The notes below the pieces were generated by a model. That model searched no databases, was not told the DNA's origin, and saw only the letters and a program-made list of their open reading frames with translations. Positions 31,501 to 40,636 of a stretch of DNA of 64,000 nucleotides are shown here, in pieces (position 1 is the first letter of the stretch; each line of letters opens with the position of its first letter). Source of the stretch: Shouchella oshimensis (GTDB lineage Bacteria; Bacillota; Bacilli; Bacillales; Bacillaceae_D); NCBI RefSeq assembly GCF_002019765.1, contig NZ_KV917380.1, positions 3,047,926 through 3,111,925 of the forward strand. The letters are read 5' to 3'. The translations under genes were made by a program, and so were the position numbers.

Positions 31501-32404
31501 AATGAATACCTATCTGCTGCGGATTGTCAACCAAACTGATTGTCCAAAAGAAGAACGTCAAGATATGTTTGATGAAATGTACGATCATTTAACGCTTATC
31601 AAACAAACGTATGTTGAGCAAGGTTATACCGAAAAAGAAGCGGAGGAAATGGCGATGAAAGAATTCGGTCATGAAGCAACAATTGGAGATGGTCTTCAAC
31701 AAGCAATGTTTCCCTACCGAAGAGAGCTTTTGCTTATATTGGCCCTCGGCTCATACTTATTTGTTTGTGTGCAGTACTTTTCTATTCTTTTCGTAGAAAA
31801 TGTCGCCAATTACTGGCTATTTATGCCGGCGATCGCGCATGCGCTTATTCTCTTTTTTTCGTTAAATAAAACTTATATTGTGAATCGAAAACTGTGGCTT
31901 AACCTTTCTCTTGTCCTACATTTACTCCTGATGTTTGTTTTTGCTTTTCCACATTTCAATGACGGACTTTCCTGGCATATTGTGTTTTATTCTATTCTAG
32001 GCGGAACGATTTTCTTAATATACAGAACTGCCTTAACTTACTCTTTTGGTAACAGCAGCGTGATTAAAAAAAGAATCATTCATACTGTCAATATCACGAT
32101 TGGATTTCTATTGTTAATAGGAATCGGATTTATTCTGTTTGCTTTCTTACTATTCGGTGATTTACATCCAATTTTGCTATTAAACATGTCTTTTCCGTTT
32201 ATCATTTGGGGCATCGTTTACGCGATTCAAATACGGTTGGCCAATAAAAGCTCTAAATGGTTAAACATTTGCTATTTCCTGTGGATTTACGCGCTGCTCT
32301 ATCTTGCTGCTCTTATATTCCCAATTTATCTTCCAGAGCTGTTAGCGAGTGATTTAAATGATCTGCTTTTTAGAGTGATCTATCCTATTCAGATTTTTGA
32401 CTAA
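31490..32404 (+). CDS. HAAS domain-containing membrane protein
   Basis: 304 residues. The cytoplasmic N-terminal 80 residues resemble the HAAS domain, which is found next to PadR regulators (YDHLTLIKQTYVEQGYTEKE, then AMKEFGHEATIGDGLQQAM). About seven membrane helices follow (residues 85-300). It is probably the membrane partner of the PadR protein. The start ATG lies within the padR 3' end, behind GGGAG. The next gene follows after 15 bp. Confidence 0.72.
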   Translation: MSAKMNTYLLRIVNQTDCPKEERQDMFDEMYDHLTLIKQTYVEQGYTEKEAEEMAMKEFGHEATIGDGLQQAMFPYRRELLLILALGSYLFVCVQYFSILFVENVANYWLFMPAIAHALILFFSLNKTYIVNRKLWLNLSLVLHLLLMFVFAFPHFNDGLSWHIVFYSILGGTIFLIYRTALTYSFGNSSVIKKRIIHTVNITIGFLLLIGIGFILFAFLLFGDLHPILLLNMSFPFIIWGIVYAIQIRLANKSSKWLNICYFLWIYALLYLAALIFPIYLPELLASDLNDLLFRVIYPIQIFD

Positions 32405-32419
32405 TGGAGGTGCTTTCCT

Positions 32420-33466
32420 ATGACAAATAAAAAAACGCTTCTCCTCTCTTTAATCGCACTTTTTGGTTCTTGTTTCCTTTTTATGACGGTCGGCTTTTTT
32501 GTTACGTCGTCTCAAGAAACCGAACCTGCTTTTACAGGCGTATACGATGTGAATGCAAAAGAAGATTTGTTAGTTGTAACGAAAAAAGATAACGTTGAAA
32601 CATTATCTTTTCAGAAAAATAATGATCATAACGTCACTTTATTTGACTCTGATCTAGACGCTTATTTATATAGCCCCATTTTTGTCGATGACCATACGGC
32701 TGCTTTTATTGAAACAACTGGCTATGAATATAGAGACAATCAGTATGATAAGATTGCCGAGTTCGCCTATAGAACGATTTATTCGCTTGATCTGATTACA
32801 AATGAACGAAAAGTGATTGCCAAAGCCCGCGGTGTGCTCCTCGACTTAGTCTATATTCCAGCAAAAGAGCAATTTATCGCAACAGGAGAAGATATTAGTC
32901 AAAATGTAGAACCTCAAAAAGCCGAAAGTGGTAGCCATTCTGCACTTTATTTGATAGAAGACGGACAGCTTGCAGAGATTTACAATGGCTCATATATGAC
33001 GCCCTCATCCATGCAAGCAACAGAAGATGGCACACTGATGCTGATTTTACCTGACGACCAAAGCAACTGGACAGTTGATACAATGTATGAAGCAGTTGAG
33101 CGCATATACGAGACTGACCCGACAGAGCAGCCATTGCAACTCGAACTTGTGTCTAACCCGGATAAAATCGAACCTATTACTGATTTTGTGCAAGTTGAAG
33201 ACGGACTGCTTTATCAAACAATCCTCAATTATGAAGACTATGATGGCGTCTTCGACTATGATCTCGTCCCTTTTTCATTAGTAAATCGAGAAGAAGGCAA
33301 GCGCCTTGGTTTAAACGAAAATGGTATAGAATATCTTCGTGCTCCTGGGAATGACATTCTCTATTATGTCAATCGAACACAAGCTTATCGTGGCGGCAAT
33401 GCATTCTCCTTACATCGCTATGAGCTAGAGACCGGCACAATTGATGAAATCAATGTAACGCCGTAA
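32420..33466 (+). CDS. Exported or membrane-anchored beta-rich protein
   Basis: 348 residues. An N-terminal hydrophobic segment (residues 5-28) acts as signal peptide or anchor. The rest is rich in beta-strand-like repeats with aromatic and acidic residues (for example YSLDLITNERKVIAKARG; RYELETGTIDEINV), which suggests a beta-propeller-like extracytoplasmic domain. No catalytic motif or known family is recognised. It is the third gene of the padR unit (15 bp after the HAAS gene, RBS GGAGGTG), so it likely acts with those two. Confidence 0.6.
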   Translation: MTNKKTLLLSLIALFGSCFLFMTVGFFVTSSQETEPAFTGVYDVNAKEDLLVVTKKDNVETLSFQKNNDHNVTLFDSDLDAYLYSPIFVDDHTAAFIETTGYEYRDNQYDKIAEFAYRTIYSLDLITNERKVIAKARGVLLDLVYIPAKEQFIATGEDISQNVEPQKAESGSHSALYLIEDGQLAEIYNGSYMTPSSMQATEDGTLMLILPDDQSNWTVDTMYEAVERIYETDPTEQPLQLELVSNPDKIEPITDFVQVEDGLLYQTILNYEDYDGVFDYDLVPFSLVNREEGKRLGLNENGIEYLRAPGNDILYYVNRTQAYRGGNAFSLHRYELETGTIDEINVTP

Positions 33467-33499
33467 ACTGAAGCAGAATAATTTTTTTTAAAAGGGCTC

Positions 33500-33530
33500 T
33501 TGACCTTCACGTAACGTCAACCATTATGAT
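33500..33530 (+). promoter_or_regulatory. MerR-type promoter with 19-bp spacer
   Basis: TTGACC (-35), 19 bp, TATGAT (-10). The over-long spacer contains an inverted repeat (TTGAC, 11 bp, GTCAA). This is the architecture of promoters that MerR-family activators twist into register, and it lies directly before a merR-type gene. Confidence 0.7.
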
Positions 33531-33554
33531 CGTTATAAGAAAGGAGGCGAACAG

Positions 33555-34313
33555 GTGGAATATACCATTCAGCAATTAGCGAACCTCGCTGGCGTTAGCA
33601 GCCGAACACTCCGTTATTACGATGAAATTGATTTGCTTAAACCGAAACGAATGAATTCAGCTGGATACCGGATTTATGGTCAAAAGGAAGTGGATCGCTT
33701 GCAACATATTCTATTTTACCGGGAGCTTGATGTTCGTCTAGATACAATTGTTACGCTAATGAATGAGGATACATTTCGCATAGAAAAGACTTTACTACAA
33801 CATAAACATCATTTGGAACAAAAGCGAGATCGTTTAAATCAGCTTCTTCAAATACTCGAGCAAACTATTGAGTCTGCAAAGGGAGGAGAACCTATGTCGA
33901 ATCAGAGTAAATTCGCTGCTTTTAAACGGCAGCAAATTAAGGAAAATGAAACGCTTTATGGAATAGAAATACGTAAGGAATATGGAGATGACACAGTTGA
34001 TGCAGCCAATAACCACCTCTTACAGCTAACAGAATCGGATTATTTAAAGAGGCAAGAAATAGAAAAAGCATTAACCGAGCAATTGCGTGAGGCATCCAAT
34101 TCCTCGATTATTACGAAAGAAACAGAACAGGAGATTACGCAACTTCACAAAAAGTGGATTATGTTCTCATGGTCTACGTACAGTGAACAAGAGCACATCG
34201 GCTTAGCAGATTTATATCTTGAAGATGAGCGCTTTAAACGCTATTACGATGGAATCGCATCCAATGCGGCATCCATTTTACGAACTGCAATTCGTAACAC
34301 CTTAATTCCATAA
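33555..34313 (+). CDS. TipA/Mta-like MerR family regulator
   Basis: 252 residues. The N-terminal MerR domain (1-70) has LANLAGVSSRTLRYYDEIDLL and GYRIYGQKEVDRLQ. A dimerisation coiled coil (75-110) follows. The C-terminal TipAS-like ligand domain (about 120-250) ends in a KRYYDGIASNAASILRTAI stretch. TipAS domains bind thiopeptides and other bulky antibiotics; B. subtilis Mta is a relative controlling multidrug efflux. The start is GTG with AAGGAGG seven bases upstream. The promoter suggests autoactivation. Confidence 0.87.
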   Translation: MEYTIQQLANLAGVSSRTLRYYDEIDLLKPKRMNSAGYRIYGQKEVDRLQHILFYRELDVRLDTIVTLMNEDTFRIEKTLLQHKHHLEQKRDRLNQLLQILEQTIESAKGGEPMSNQSKFAAFKRQQIKENETLYGIEIRKEYGDDTVDAANNHLLQLTESDYLKRQEIEKALTEQLREASNSSIITKETEQEITQLHKKWIMFSWSTYSEQEHIGLADLYLEDERFKRYYDGIASNAASILRTAIRNTLIP

Positions 34314-34386
34314 GAAAAGTCGTTCATAAGCCAAGTCGCCTCCAGCATATGTTTAAGGACGTTGATCATAATGGAGGCTAGAAATC

Positions 34387-34977
34387 ATGAATGGATACCC
34401 TCCGTCTTTACCAACTTTTCAAACGGAACGACTGTTTATTCGTCCTCCCATGAAAGGTGATGGGGATAAACTATATGAGTCTGTACAGTTCTCTAAACAA
34501 GAATTAGTGAAGTGGTTACCGTGGGTGAATCAAATGGTGTCCTCTTCTCAAGCAGAAGACGCGGTGCAATTTGCTCATCAACAATTTCTTGATTTAACAG
34601 ATTTACGGTTTCACTTATTTGAAAAAGATACACTCTCTTTTGCCGGTTCTGTCGGTTTCCATGAGATTAAATGGCGCGTTCCACGTTTAGAAATTGGCTA
34701 TTGGCTTGATGTACGATTTCAAGGAAAAGGCTATATGTTCGAAGCAATCCAACCTTTACTTCCTTTTGCTTTTCACCAATTAAGCGTTCATCGATTGGAA
34801 CTACGCTGTGACCCTTTTAATAAAAAGAGCCGTGCTTTAGCAGAAAAGCTAGGGTTTTCGTTAGAAGCCATTTTAAAGGAAAATGAGCGTGCTACCATCA
34901 CATCTGGTTATGCCGACACCTGTATTTACGTATTATTCCAATCAACGTTTACACAAAAAAAATCGACACTCTCTTGA
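34387..34977 (+). CDS. RimJ/RimL-type GNAT acetyltransferase
   Basis: 196 residues. The GNAT pattern is clear: TERLFIRPPMKGD, LEIGYWLDVRFQGKGYMFEA (acetyl-CoA loop near 118) and RLELRCDPFNKKSRALAEKL. Relatives acetylate ribosomal protein or peptide N-termini, or small molecules. ATG at 34387 follows GGAGG by nine bases. It may be co-transcribed with the merR-type gene 73 bp upstream. Confidence 0.85.
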   Translation: MNGYPPSLPTFQTERLFIRPPMKGDGDKLYESVQFSKQELVKWLPWVNQMVSSSQAEDAVQFAHQQFLDLTDLRFHLFEKDTLSFAGSVGFHEIKWRVPRLEIGYWLDVRFQGKGYMFEAIQPLLPFAFHQLSVHRLELRCDPFNKKSRALAEKLGFSLEAILKENERATITSGYADTCIYVLFQSTFTQKKSTLS

Positions 34978-34991
34978 ATGTCGATTTTTTT
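34955..34991. terminator. Bidirectional terminator
   Basis: AAAAAATCGACA pairs with TGTCGATTTTTT around a 10-nt loop, between convergent genes (acetyltransferase and chrA). A and T runs flank both sides. Its left arm lies inside the end of the acetyltransferase gene. Confidence 0.85.
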
Positions 34992-34993
34992 CA

Positions 34994-35530
34994 TTATAAA
35001 AATGGAATGACAATCCCTCCATATGCAAACGCCATTACGATTACAAGGGCTGGATGAACCTTTAGCTTTGTTAGTAACAGAAAAGCGACTGCCGCAATCA
35101 CAATGGACTGAATCCACCCAATCGACTGGAGCGCATCATTAAAAATGGTAACAGTTAAAAGCAACATTAACATACAAATGACAGGCTGTACCGCTAAAGA
35201 AAGTCCCTTCACAACAGGAGATTGACGATATTTTTGCAAAACCTTCATTAATAATATGACAGCAACACTAGATGGAACAATGGTTGCGGCAAGCGCTACA
35301 GCCACCCCTCCCCAACCGGTTACACTGAAACCAACATATGCAGCAATCTTTGTCGCAATGGGACCAGGGAGTGCATTTCCTAAAGCAAGTACATTATTAA
35401 ATTCTTCACTCGACAACCACCCAAAACGGTTAACGACTTCTTCAAACATAAGTGGAATAGATGCTGGTCCGCCCCCGTACCCTAATAAATTGGCAATGAA
35501 GAAGGCGAAAAATAGATAGACATAAATCAT
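34994..35530 (-). CDS. chrA: Chromate transporter ChrA, second half
   Basis: 178 residues with about five to six helices. It corresponds to one half of the CHR family fold: GYGGGPASIPLMFEEVVNRFGWLSSEEF and NALPGPIATKIAAYVG are the repeated family motifs. It forms a transporter with the homologous half encoded just before it (4-bp overlap). B. subtilis YwrA/YwrB is a similar split pair. Chromate efflux is known for the family; the natural anion here is unproven. Confidence 0.88.
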   Translation of the reverse strand: MIYVYLFFAFFIANLLGYGGGPASIPLMFEEVVNRFGWLSSEEFNNVLALGNALPGPIATKIAAYVGFSVTGWGGVAVALAATIVPSSVAVILLMKVLQKYRQSPVVKGLSLAVQPVICMLMLLLTVTIFNDALQSIGWIQSIVIAAVAFLLLTKLKVHPALVIVMAFAYGGIVIPFL

Positions 35531-36099
35531 TCTGACTCTCCTTGCTGCCGCTTACGCCATTTATCAACTAGACGATAGTGAAATAAGCCATAAATAATGA
35601 AGGCAATAATAACAAACCCTGGGTGAATATTTAGTCCTTGAAGGAGCACAAATGCTAAAACAAACGTACCAATTCCCATGAGCCAGCCGAAGCCCTGCAC
35701 TGCTTTTTTACCAAAGTCATACGCCATTTGCCCGAGCAGCACGGCAATCACTGGTGTCACAGCACCAATCATTCCTGCTATGACTGGTGAATCACTTATT
35801 AAATCGACTACCGAAAACAACAAGATCATGGCGATACTTGTCGGAAGAATGTGCCAAAGGGTTGCCCATATGGCTCCTAGCCAACCTTTTTGCTGATAGC
35901 CTAAATAAGCAGACATTTTTGTGGCAATTGGCCCGGGGAGCGTATTCGCAATTGCTAAGGTCTCCCCAAAGTCATCATGACTCATCCATTTATATGTCTG
36001 AACTGCTTCATGCCTAAAAAGCGGCATGACAGAAGGACCACCGCCAAATCCTAATACACCTGTTCGAAACATTGCTAATGCCAGTTGTTTATACGCCAC
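35527..36099 (-). CDS. chrA: Chromate transporter ChrA, first half
   Basis: 190 residues, paralogous to the next gene. Motifs are GFGGGPSVMPLFRHEAVQTYKW and NTLPGPIATKMSAYLGYQ. The two short CHR proteins of opposite membrane orientation are expected to form a heterodimer. The start is GTG with AAAGGGAG upstream. It lies 18 bp after mqnD on the same strand, so the two may share a transcript. Confidence 0.88.
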   Translation of the reverse strand: MAYKQLALAMFRTGVLGFGGGPSVMPLFRHEAVQTYKWMSHDDFGETLAIANTLPGPIATKMSAYLGYQQKGWLGAIWATLWHILPTSIAMILLFSVVDLISDSPVIAGMIGAVTPVIAVLLGQMAYDFGKKAVQGFGWLMGIGTFVLAFVLLQGLNIHPGFVIIAFIIYGLFHYRLVDKWRKRQQGESE

Positions 36100-36117
36100 T
36101 TTGATTCTCCCTTTTCG

Positions 36118-36948
36118 TTAGTTTCTAATTTTCTTTAGATCAAATGTAGGAACAAGCCCTTGCTCCATCGCTCGTCCTAGCAAGTTTTCAATTGCTTCAT
36201 AACCACGCTCACCAAGGTTTCTAGTAAATTCATTTACGTATAAATCAATATGAGCTTGAGCAACTTTACTTGAAAGCTCCTGTGCATAGCTCATCACATA
36301 CGCCTTCGTCTCTTCTGGTGACTGCCAGGCATATTCTACTGACGCTGTTGCCCAATGAGTAAGTTGTTCTTTATTTAATGAACGTTTTGCAATAATGGCG
36401 CCTAATGGAATTGGAAAACCAGTATCTTCTTCCCACCATTCTCCTAGATCTTGTAACAAACATAAATCATATTCCTGATAAGTAAATCGAGCTTCATGTA
36501 TGACCAATCCAGCATCAACAACACCGTCTTTTACTGCTGGCATAATCTTATCAAACGGCATAACTTTTATCGTCATTGTATTGTTTGTCAGTGCTTGCGC
36601 AGTCCAAAGACGGAATAATAAGTACGCTGTTGAACGATCACTTGGCACAGCCACCGTCTTACCTTCAAGAGATTTAATGGATTGTTTTTCCTTTGTTAAT
36701 ACGAGTGGACCACAACCTCTTCCTAAAGCGCCACCACTTGGGATGAGTTGATAGTGATCTAATACATAAGGTAACGCAGCATACGAAATTTTCATCACGT
36801 TAGGTCCCGTTTGATCGATTGCCCAATAATTCGTCTTATCGATGTCCGCATATGTAACGTCTAAAGGTGGTGCACCTTCAATTTTTCCATGTACCCAGCC
36901 ATAAAAAACAAATGTATCATTCGGACACGGAGAAAAGGCAATATTCAT
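36118..36948 (-). CDS. mqnD: 1,4-dihydroxy-6-naphthoate synthase
   Basis: 276 residues, an enzyme of the futalosine route to menaquinone, converting cyclic dehypoxanthine futalosine to dihydroxynaphthoate. The N-terminus MNIAFSPCPNDTFVFYGWV is diagnostic for MqnD, followed by NVMKISYAALPYVLDHYQLI and VDAGLVIHEARFTY. ATG at 36948 has AAGGAGG nine bases upstream. A longer frame from 37035 would run inside mqnB. It overlaps mqnB by 32 bp. Confidence 0.88.
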   Translation of the reverse strand: MNIAFSPCPNDTFVFYGWVHGKIEGAPPLDVTYADIDKTNYWAIDQTGPNVMKISYAALPYVLDHYQLIPSGGALGRGCGPLVLTKEKQSIKSLEGKTVAVPSDRSTAYLLFRLWTAQALTNNTMTIKVMPFDKIMPAVKDGVVDAGLVIHEARFTYQEYDLCLLQDLGEWWEEDTGFPIPLGAIIAKRSLNKEQLTHWATASVEYAWQSPEETKAYVMSYAQELSSKVAQAHIDLYVNEFTRNLGERGYEAIENLLGRAMEQGLVPTFDLKKIRN

Positions 36949-37585
36949 CTTGTTCAACCTCCTTAATCGTTTGACCAATTTTTTTAATCCCTTTAAAAGC
37001 AAGTGGGAAATTCCATTTTGATTTGTCACGAACACCTACTTCATTTGAAATGGTTCGTAATTCTGAGAAAGGTAGATTAAATGATTTGGCTGCGGCTGCG
37101 ACTCCGTATCCTTCCATCGCCTCAGCAATGGCACCTAACTTTTCTCTCTCCAAATATGTTTTTTCTGTGCCTGTTGCTGTTAGCACAGATAAAATGATTC
37201 CTTCATGTACGTGATAAGAATGGCTTAATTTCCCAACAAGCTGACGATCAATTCTCGCTTGTTGTTTTTGTGTTCCAAACCCTAACTCATCAATAGAAAT
37301 AAACCCCTCTGGAGATTCTGCACCTATTTCCGGAGCAATAATACTAGATGCAGCCACAATCGATCCTATAGCAGCACGCTTCGGAAAACCACCGGCAATT
37401 CCAATATTTATCACACCTCGGTAAGGCTTTGTTGAGAGTTGCTTTGCTGTATTCGCTGCTGCTGCTGCAAAACCAACCCCACAAACAATTACTTCAATCG
37501 TCGATTGTTTTCCCAACCCTTGTTCCAATGCTTCTTTTTCTTGCTCTACAGAGACAGCAAGTAAGACTGGAAGCTTATCCAACAT
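36917..37585 (-). CDS. mqnB: Futalosine hydrolase
   Basis: 222 residues of the nucleoside phosphorylase/hydrolase (MTAN-like) fold. It removes hypoxanthine from futalosine. Visible motifs are VCGVGFAAAAANTAKQL, GIAGGFPKRAAIGSIV and the purine-ribose binding AEAMEGYGVAAAAKSF (E near 165), plus SNEVGVRDKSKW. Adjacency to mqnD distinguishes it from ordinary MTAN enzymes. ATG at 37585 has only a weak ribosome binding site. MqnA and MqnC are not in the window. Confidence 0.87.
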   Translation of the reverse strand: MLDKLPVLLAVSVEQEKEALEQGLGKQSTIEVIVCGVGFAAAAANTAKQLSTKPYRGVINIGIAGGFPKRAAIGSIVAASSIIAPEIGAESPEGFISIDELGFGTQKQQARIDRQLVGKLSHSYHVHEGIILSVLTATGTEKTYLEREKLGAIAEAMEGYGVAAAAKSFNLPFSELRTISNEVGVRDKSKWNFPLAFKGIKKIGQTIKEVEQDEYCLFSVSE

Positions 37586-37732
37586 GTAGCACCAAGCCTT
37601 TCTAACGATTCTAACAAATTAGTATAGCATATAATTCTTTGCTACGCTGAAGGAATGCAATGTAAGAAAATCAGACATTTCCCTCTTTCTAACGCATACG
37701 CTTTTAGTAATTCTTTGGAAGAGGTGAGTAAA

Positions 37733-39178
37733 ATGATCAAAAAAATAAGTTTGATCTTTTTAACGGTTATCCTTGTTTTCTTCTTTATGCAACCGAATCT
37801 TTCTTATGGTTTTAGTAAAGGAAAACCCGATCCGTCTGCACCGCCTGGCACTTGGTACATAGGCGATGCGCCTCATGTAAAAACAGGCAGTCCTATTTTA
37901 TTTGTACATGGTTTAACTGGCTCAGGAGCAACTTGGTTTGAGCCAAATGATATGTACCGACAAGCTCGGGATGCAGGTCATCCTGCCGCCTTTATTAACC
38001 TCTACCCTGATCAATCCTATTGGGATAATGGTCAAATGCTCGCCAATAAATTAGCCGAAATGTATAACCATTTTGGCGAAAAAATGATCGTTGTCGGTCA
38101 TAGTAAAGGTGGCGTTGATATACAAACAGCGCTCCTCCATTACGGTGCTGAACGCTATGTTTCAAAAGTCTTTACCCTAGGCACGCCACATCATGGAAGT
38201 CAATTAGCTAACTTAGCCTATAGTAATTGGGCTGGCTGGCTCGCAGGTATTATTGGCATGCGCTCTCCTGGTACAGACTCATTGCGAACAGGCACGATGG
38301 CTGCTTTTCGAAATCAAACTGATCGACTTGTAGGTGCCCATTCTGTTCCCTTTCAGACACTATCAGGTCGCTCATGGGGCTCTTTTGGCACATCTCTTTA
38401 TTTCGGCGGTGTCTATTTAAATAGTTATGGCACGAACGATGGTGCAGTTACAGTTGACAGTTCTAGACTCTCTTATGCAAATGAACTGGCATCCCTTTCC
38501 CTTGATCATTACGCCATTGCGGAAGGCCATCGAGTATTTCGCTACTTACAACCTCGTCTTGCCAATAATGAGCAAATGGTTGAAACACGGCAAGCAGACT
38601 ATGGAACAATCATTCGTGGTGGTGAATTAAACGGTACTGCTACCCAACCATTTCAGCTGGAAGACGAGATCCAAACCGTTACATTTTCAGTCTTGGCCCA
38701 CGAATCACTAGAAAACGTAACGTTCATCTCTCCCAATGGCGATGAACATCCTGTCGAAGCCATTGAAAAAGAACACGAGCAAAGTATCTTTGCTGGCGCT
38801 TATAGTCATTTCATTGAATTGGATCAACCAGAAAGCGGAACATGGACAATAGAAATGAACAGCACAACAGCAGGCGGTTACTTCGCTGTGGCATCCATTG
38901 AAGGAGGATTAACCAGTACGCTTCAACTTGAAGAAGACGTTGTGCATGCATTCGATGCTACCCCAGCTGATGTCACCTACTCCGTTCATATAAATGATCA
39001 GCTTCATGTTGAAGATGCAACTCTTGACGCTCTTCACACGTTCCATCTGCCAATGAAGAGCAACACATCACAAACGATAACCACGGATTACAACGGCATA
39101 ACAAAGGATGGAACGCCGTTTGAGCGAACCGTTGTGGATCACCTTTTTATTGATAAAAAGGGAAATGTATTTCATTAA
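37733..39178 (+). CDS. Secreted triacylglycerol lipase/esterase
   Basis: 481 residues. A signal peptide (about residues 1-26, ending YGFS) precedes an alpha/beta hydrolase domain. It has the oxyanion loop LFVHGLTGSG (near 57), the nucleophile elbow GHSKGG with S124, TLGTPHHGS and a candidate catalytic His in SLDHYAIAEGH. The C-terminal 160 residues (about 320-481) form a separate beta-rich region of unknown role. ATG at 37733 follows GAGGTGAG; the in-frame ATG at 37655 has no ribosome binding site. It stands alone. Confidence 0.85.
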   Translation: MIKKISLIFLTVILVFFFMQPNLSYGFSKGKPDPSAPPGTWYIGDAPHVKTGSPILFVHGLTGSGATWFEPNDMYRQARDAGHPAAFINLYPDQSYWDNGQMLANKLAEMYNHFGEKMIVVGHSKGGVDIQTALLHYGAERYVSKVFTLGTPHHGSQLANLAYSNWAGWLAGIIGMRSPGTDSLRTGTMAAFRNQTDRLVGAHSVPFQTLSGRSWGSFGTSLYFGGVYLNSYGTNDGAVTVDSSRLSYANELASLSLDHYAIAEGHRVFRYLQPRLANNEQMVETRQADYGTIIRGGELNGTATQPFQLEDEIQTVTFSVLAHESLENVTFISPNGDEHPVEAIEKEHEQSIFAGAYSHFIELDQPESGTWTIEMNSTTAGGYFAVASIEGGLTSTLQLEEDVVHAFDATPADVTYSVHINDQLHVEDATLDALHTFHLPMKSNTSQTITTDYNGITKDGTPFERTVVDHLFIDKKGNVFH

Positions 39179-39329
39179 CCTCTTCTTCTTTGAAACGACT
39201 AGCTCTATCGAAAATAAAAGTTGATGCTTTCCTTGGGCAAGATTGTGACTCTAGTTATGGTCTCGCCCCCCTTTTAAATTTCAATTGACTGCGCTTCTCC
39301 CAAAGGTTGAACAGCATTTATTGTATCTG

Positions 39330-39842
39330 TTATAACATCTTCGTCGTTGTGTCTTTGCCGCTCTCCACAGAACGTTTCATCTTATGATAGGCATGAACAT
39401 CTTTTAAAACCATATACACGTGCTCAATGCCATCTTCTATAAAAATCTCTGACACTTGAATAAACCCATATTGTTCATACAAAGCTCGTATATAGTATTC
39501 CGCTTGTAAACGTATAGCAGTTTCTTTTTGTTCCTCTAGTAAAAACGTCATGGCTTGTTGCATCAATAAATGGCTTAATCCCTTGCCACGACTTTCTTTT
39601 CTCGTCAAGATCCGTCCAATTGATGCTTCACGGTATAGGATTCCACTTGGAATGAAACGCGCATAAGCCTGGACTGAACCATCCTCGTCAGATAAAAACA
39701 AATGCGTAGCGTGTAGATCAATACCATCTAAATCTTGATACATACTTTGCTGCTCTACAACAAAAACATCCATTCGTGCTTGAATAATAGCGTATAGTTC
39801 CGTCGTTGTTAGCTGTTGAAATGATTTTTGTTTCCACCTCAT
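39330..39842 (-). CDS. ElaA-type GNAT acetyltransferase
   Basis: 170 residues. It shows the ElaA pattern: LYAIIQARMDVFVVEQQSMY, DGIDLHATHLFL, RFIPSG, then IGRILTRKESRGKGLSHLL (acetyl-CoA loop) and YEQYGFIQVSEIFIEDGIEH. Substrate unknown. ATG with GGTGG seven bases upstream. It is convergent with the lipase gene; no clear terminator is seen in the 150 bp between. Confidence 0.85.
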   Translation of the reverse strand: MRWKQKSFQQLTTTELYAIIQARMDVFVVEQQSMYQDLDGIDLHATHLFLSDEDGSVQAYARFIPSGILYREASIGRILTRKESRGKGLSHLLMQQAMTFLLEEQKETAIRLQAEYYIRALYEQYGFIQVSEIFIEDGIEHVYMVLKDVHAYHKMKRSVESGKDTTTKML

Positions 39843-39984
39843 TACTATTCCACCTTTCTTCTACACTCTATCAAACAATACAAATTGATTCACTAATTAG
39901 AGGTTTTGATACATATTTTTTGTTTTCTCCTTACGTCTTATGGGTAACTAAATGAATATCCATATAATTGAAAAGAAGGTGAAA

Positions 39985-40467
39985 ATGATCAATAAACGAT
40001 TATTCTTTATTCTCTTTTTCTTTCTAGCTGGTTGTTCCAATAATGATCTCTCCCATGATGAGATTGTAGCCGACCCTCTAATGAACGAAATTCCCATTGT
40101 TTCTATTTACAATTCGAACAATGAAGAAATGGAAGCGAGATCATTTGCTATCTGTTGGAATTATTGTGATGAAGCTATCTTATCCCCGGTAAATGAAGAA
40201 GGAAGAGTTCAAAACAGCGACACCTTAAATGAAGCTGAATTAAGGGAAACAATGGAAATCGCTCTCCATTATGAATCCCCACACACCGTTTCGCACCAAC
40301 TCGTCACATTTGACGGTTCCTCTTCGACTGAAGAAGAGCTAGAGGATGAGACGTTTGAGGTACATGGTCAAGGTGACATTCAGTATGCGATCGTCACACG
40401 GTTTCTAAACGAACATGAAGAAACAATTGGAAGGATTCAAACAAACTTTTCTGTGCAACTATACTAG
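39985..40467 (+). CDS. Hypothetical lipoprotein
   Basis: 160 residues. The signal peptide MINKRLFFILFFFLAGC has lipobox LAGC (C17 lipidated). The mature part is acidic with no recognised domain. ATG at 39985 follows AAGGTG closely and is preferred over the in-frame ATG at 39952. It ends at a good terminator, so it is a single-gene unit. Confidence 0.7.
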   Translation: MINKRLFFILFFFLAGCSNNDLSHDEIVADPLMNEIPIVSIYNSNNEEMEARSFAICWNYCDEAILSPVNEEGRVQNSDTLNEAELRETMEIALHYESPHTVSHQLVTFDGSSSTEEELEDETFEVHGQGDIQYAIVTRFLNEHEETIGRIQTNFSVQLY

Positions 40468-40483
40468 TCCCCTTGTCCATATT

Positions 40484-40515
40484 CAGTGTCTTAACAGATT
40501 AAGGCACTGTTTGAT
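40484..40515 (+). terminator. Terminator of the lipoprotein gene
   Basis: CAGTGTCTTAA pairs with TTAAGGCACTG (11 bp, one G-U) around CAGA, followed by TTTGATCATT. Confidence 0.65.
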
Positions 40516-40636
40516 CATTCATTCAGGAATCTACCCCGCCTCATTTAGTTCTCTTCATGTTTTTTCATTTTGTCCCTTTTTCCATATTTTCATAGTAAGA
40601 TAGTGCTATACGATTACTAAAAAAGGAGAGAACGAC

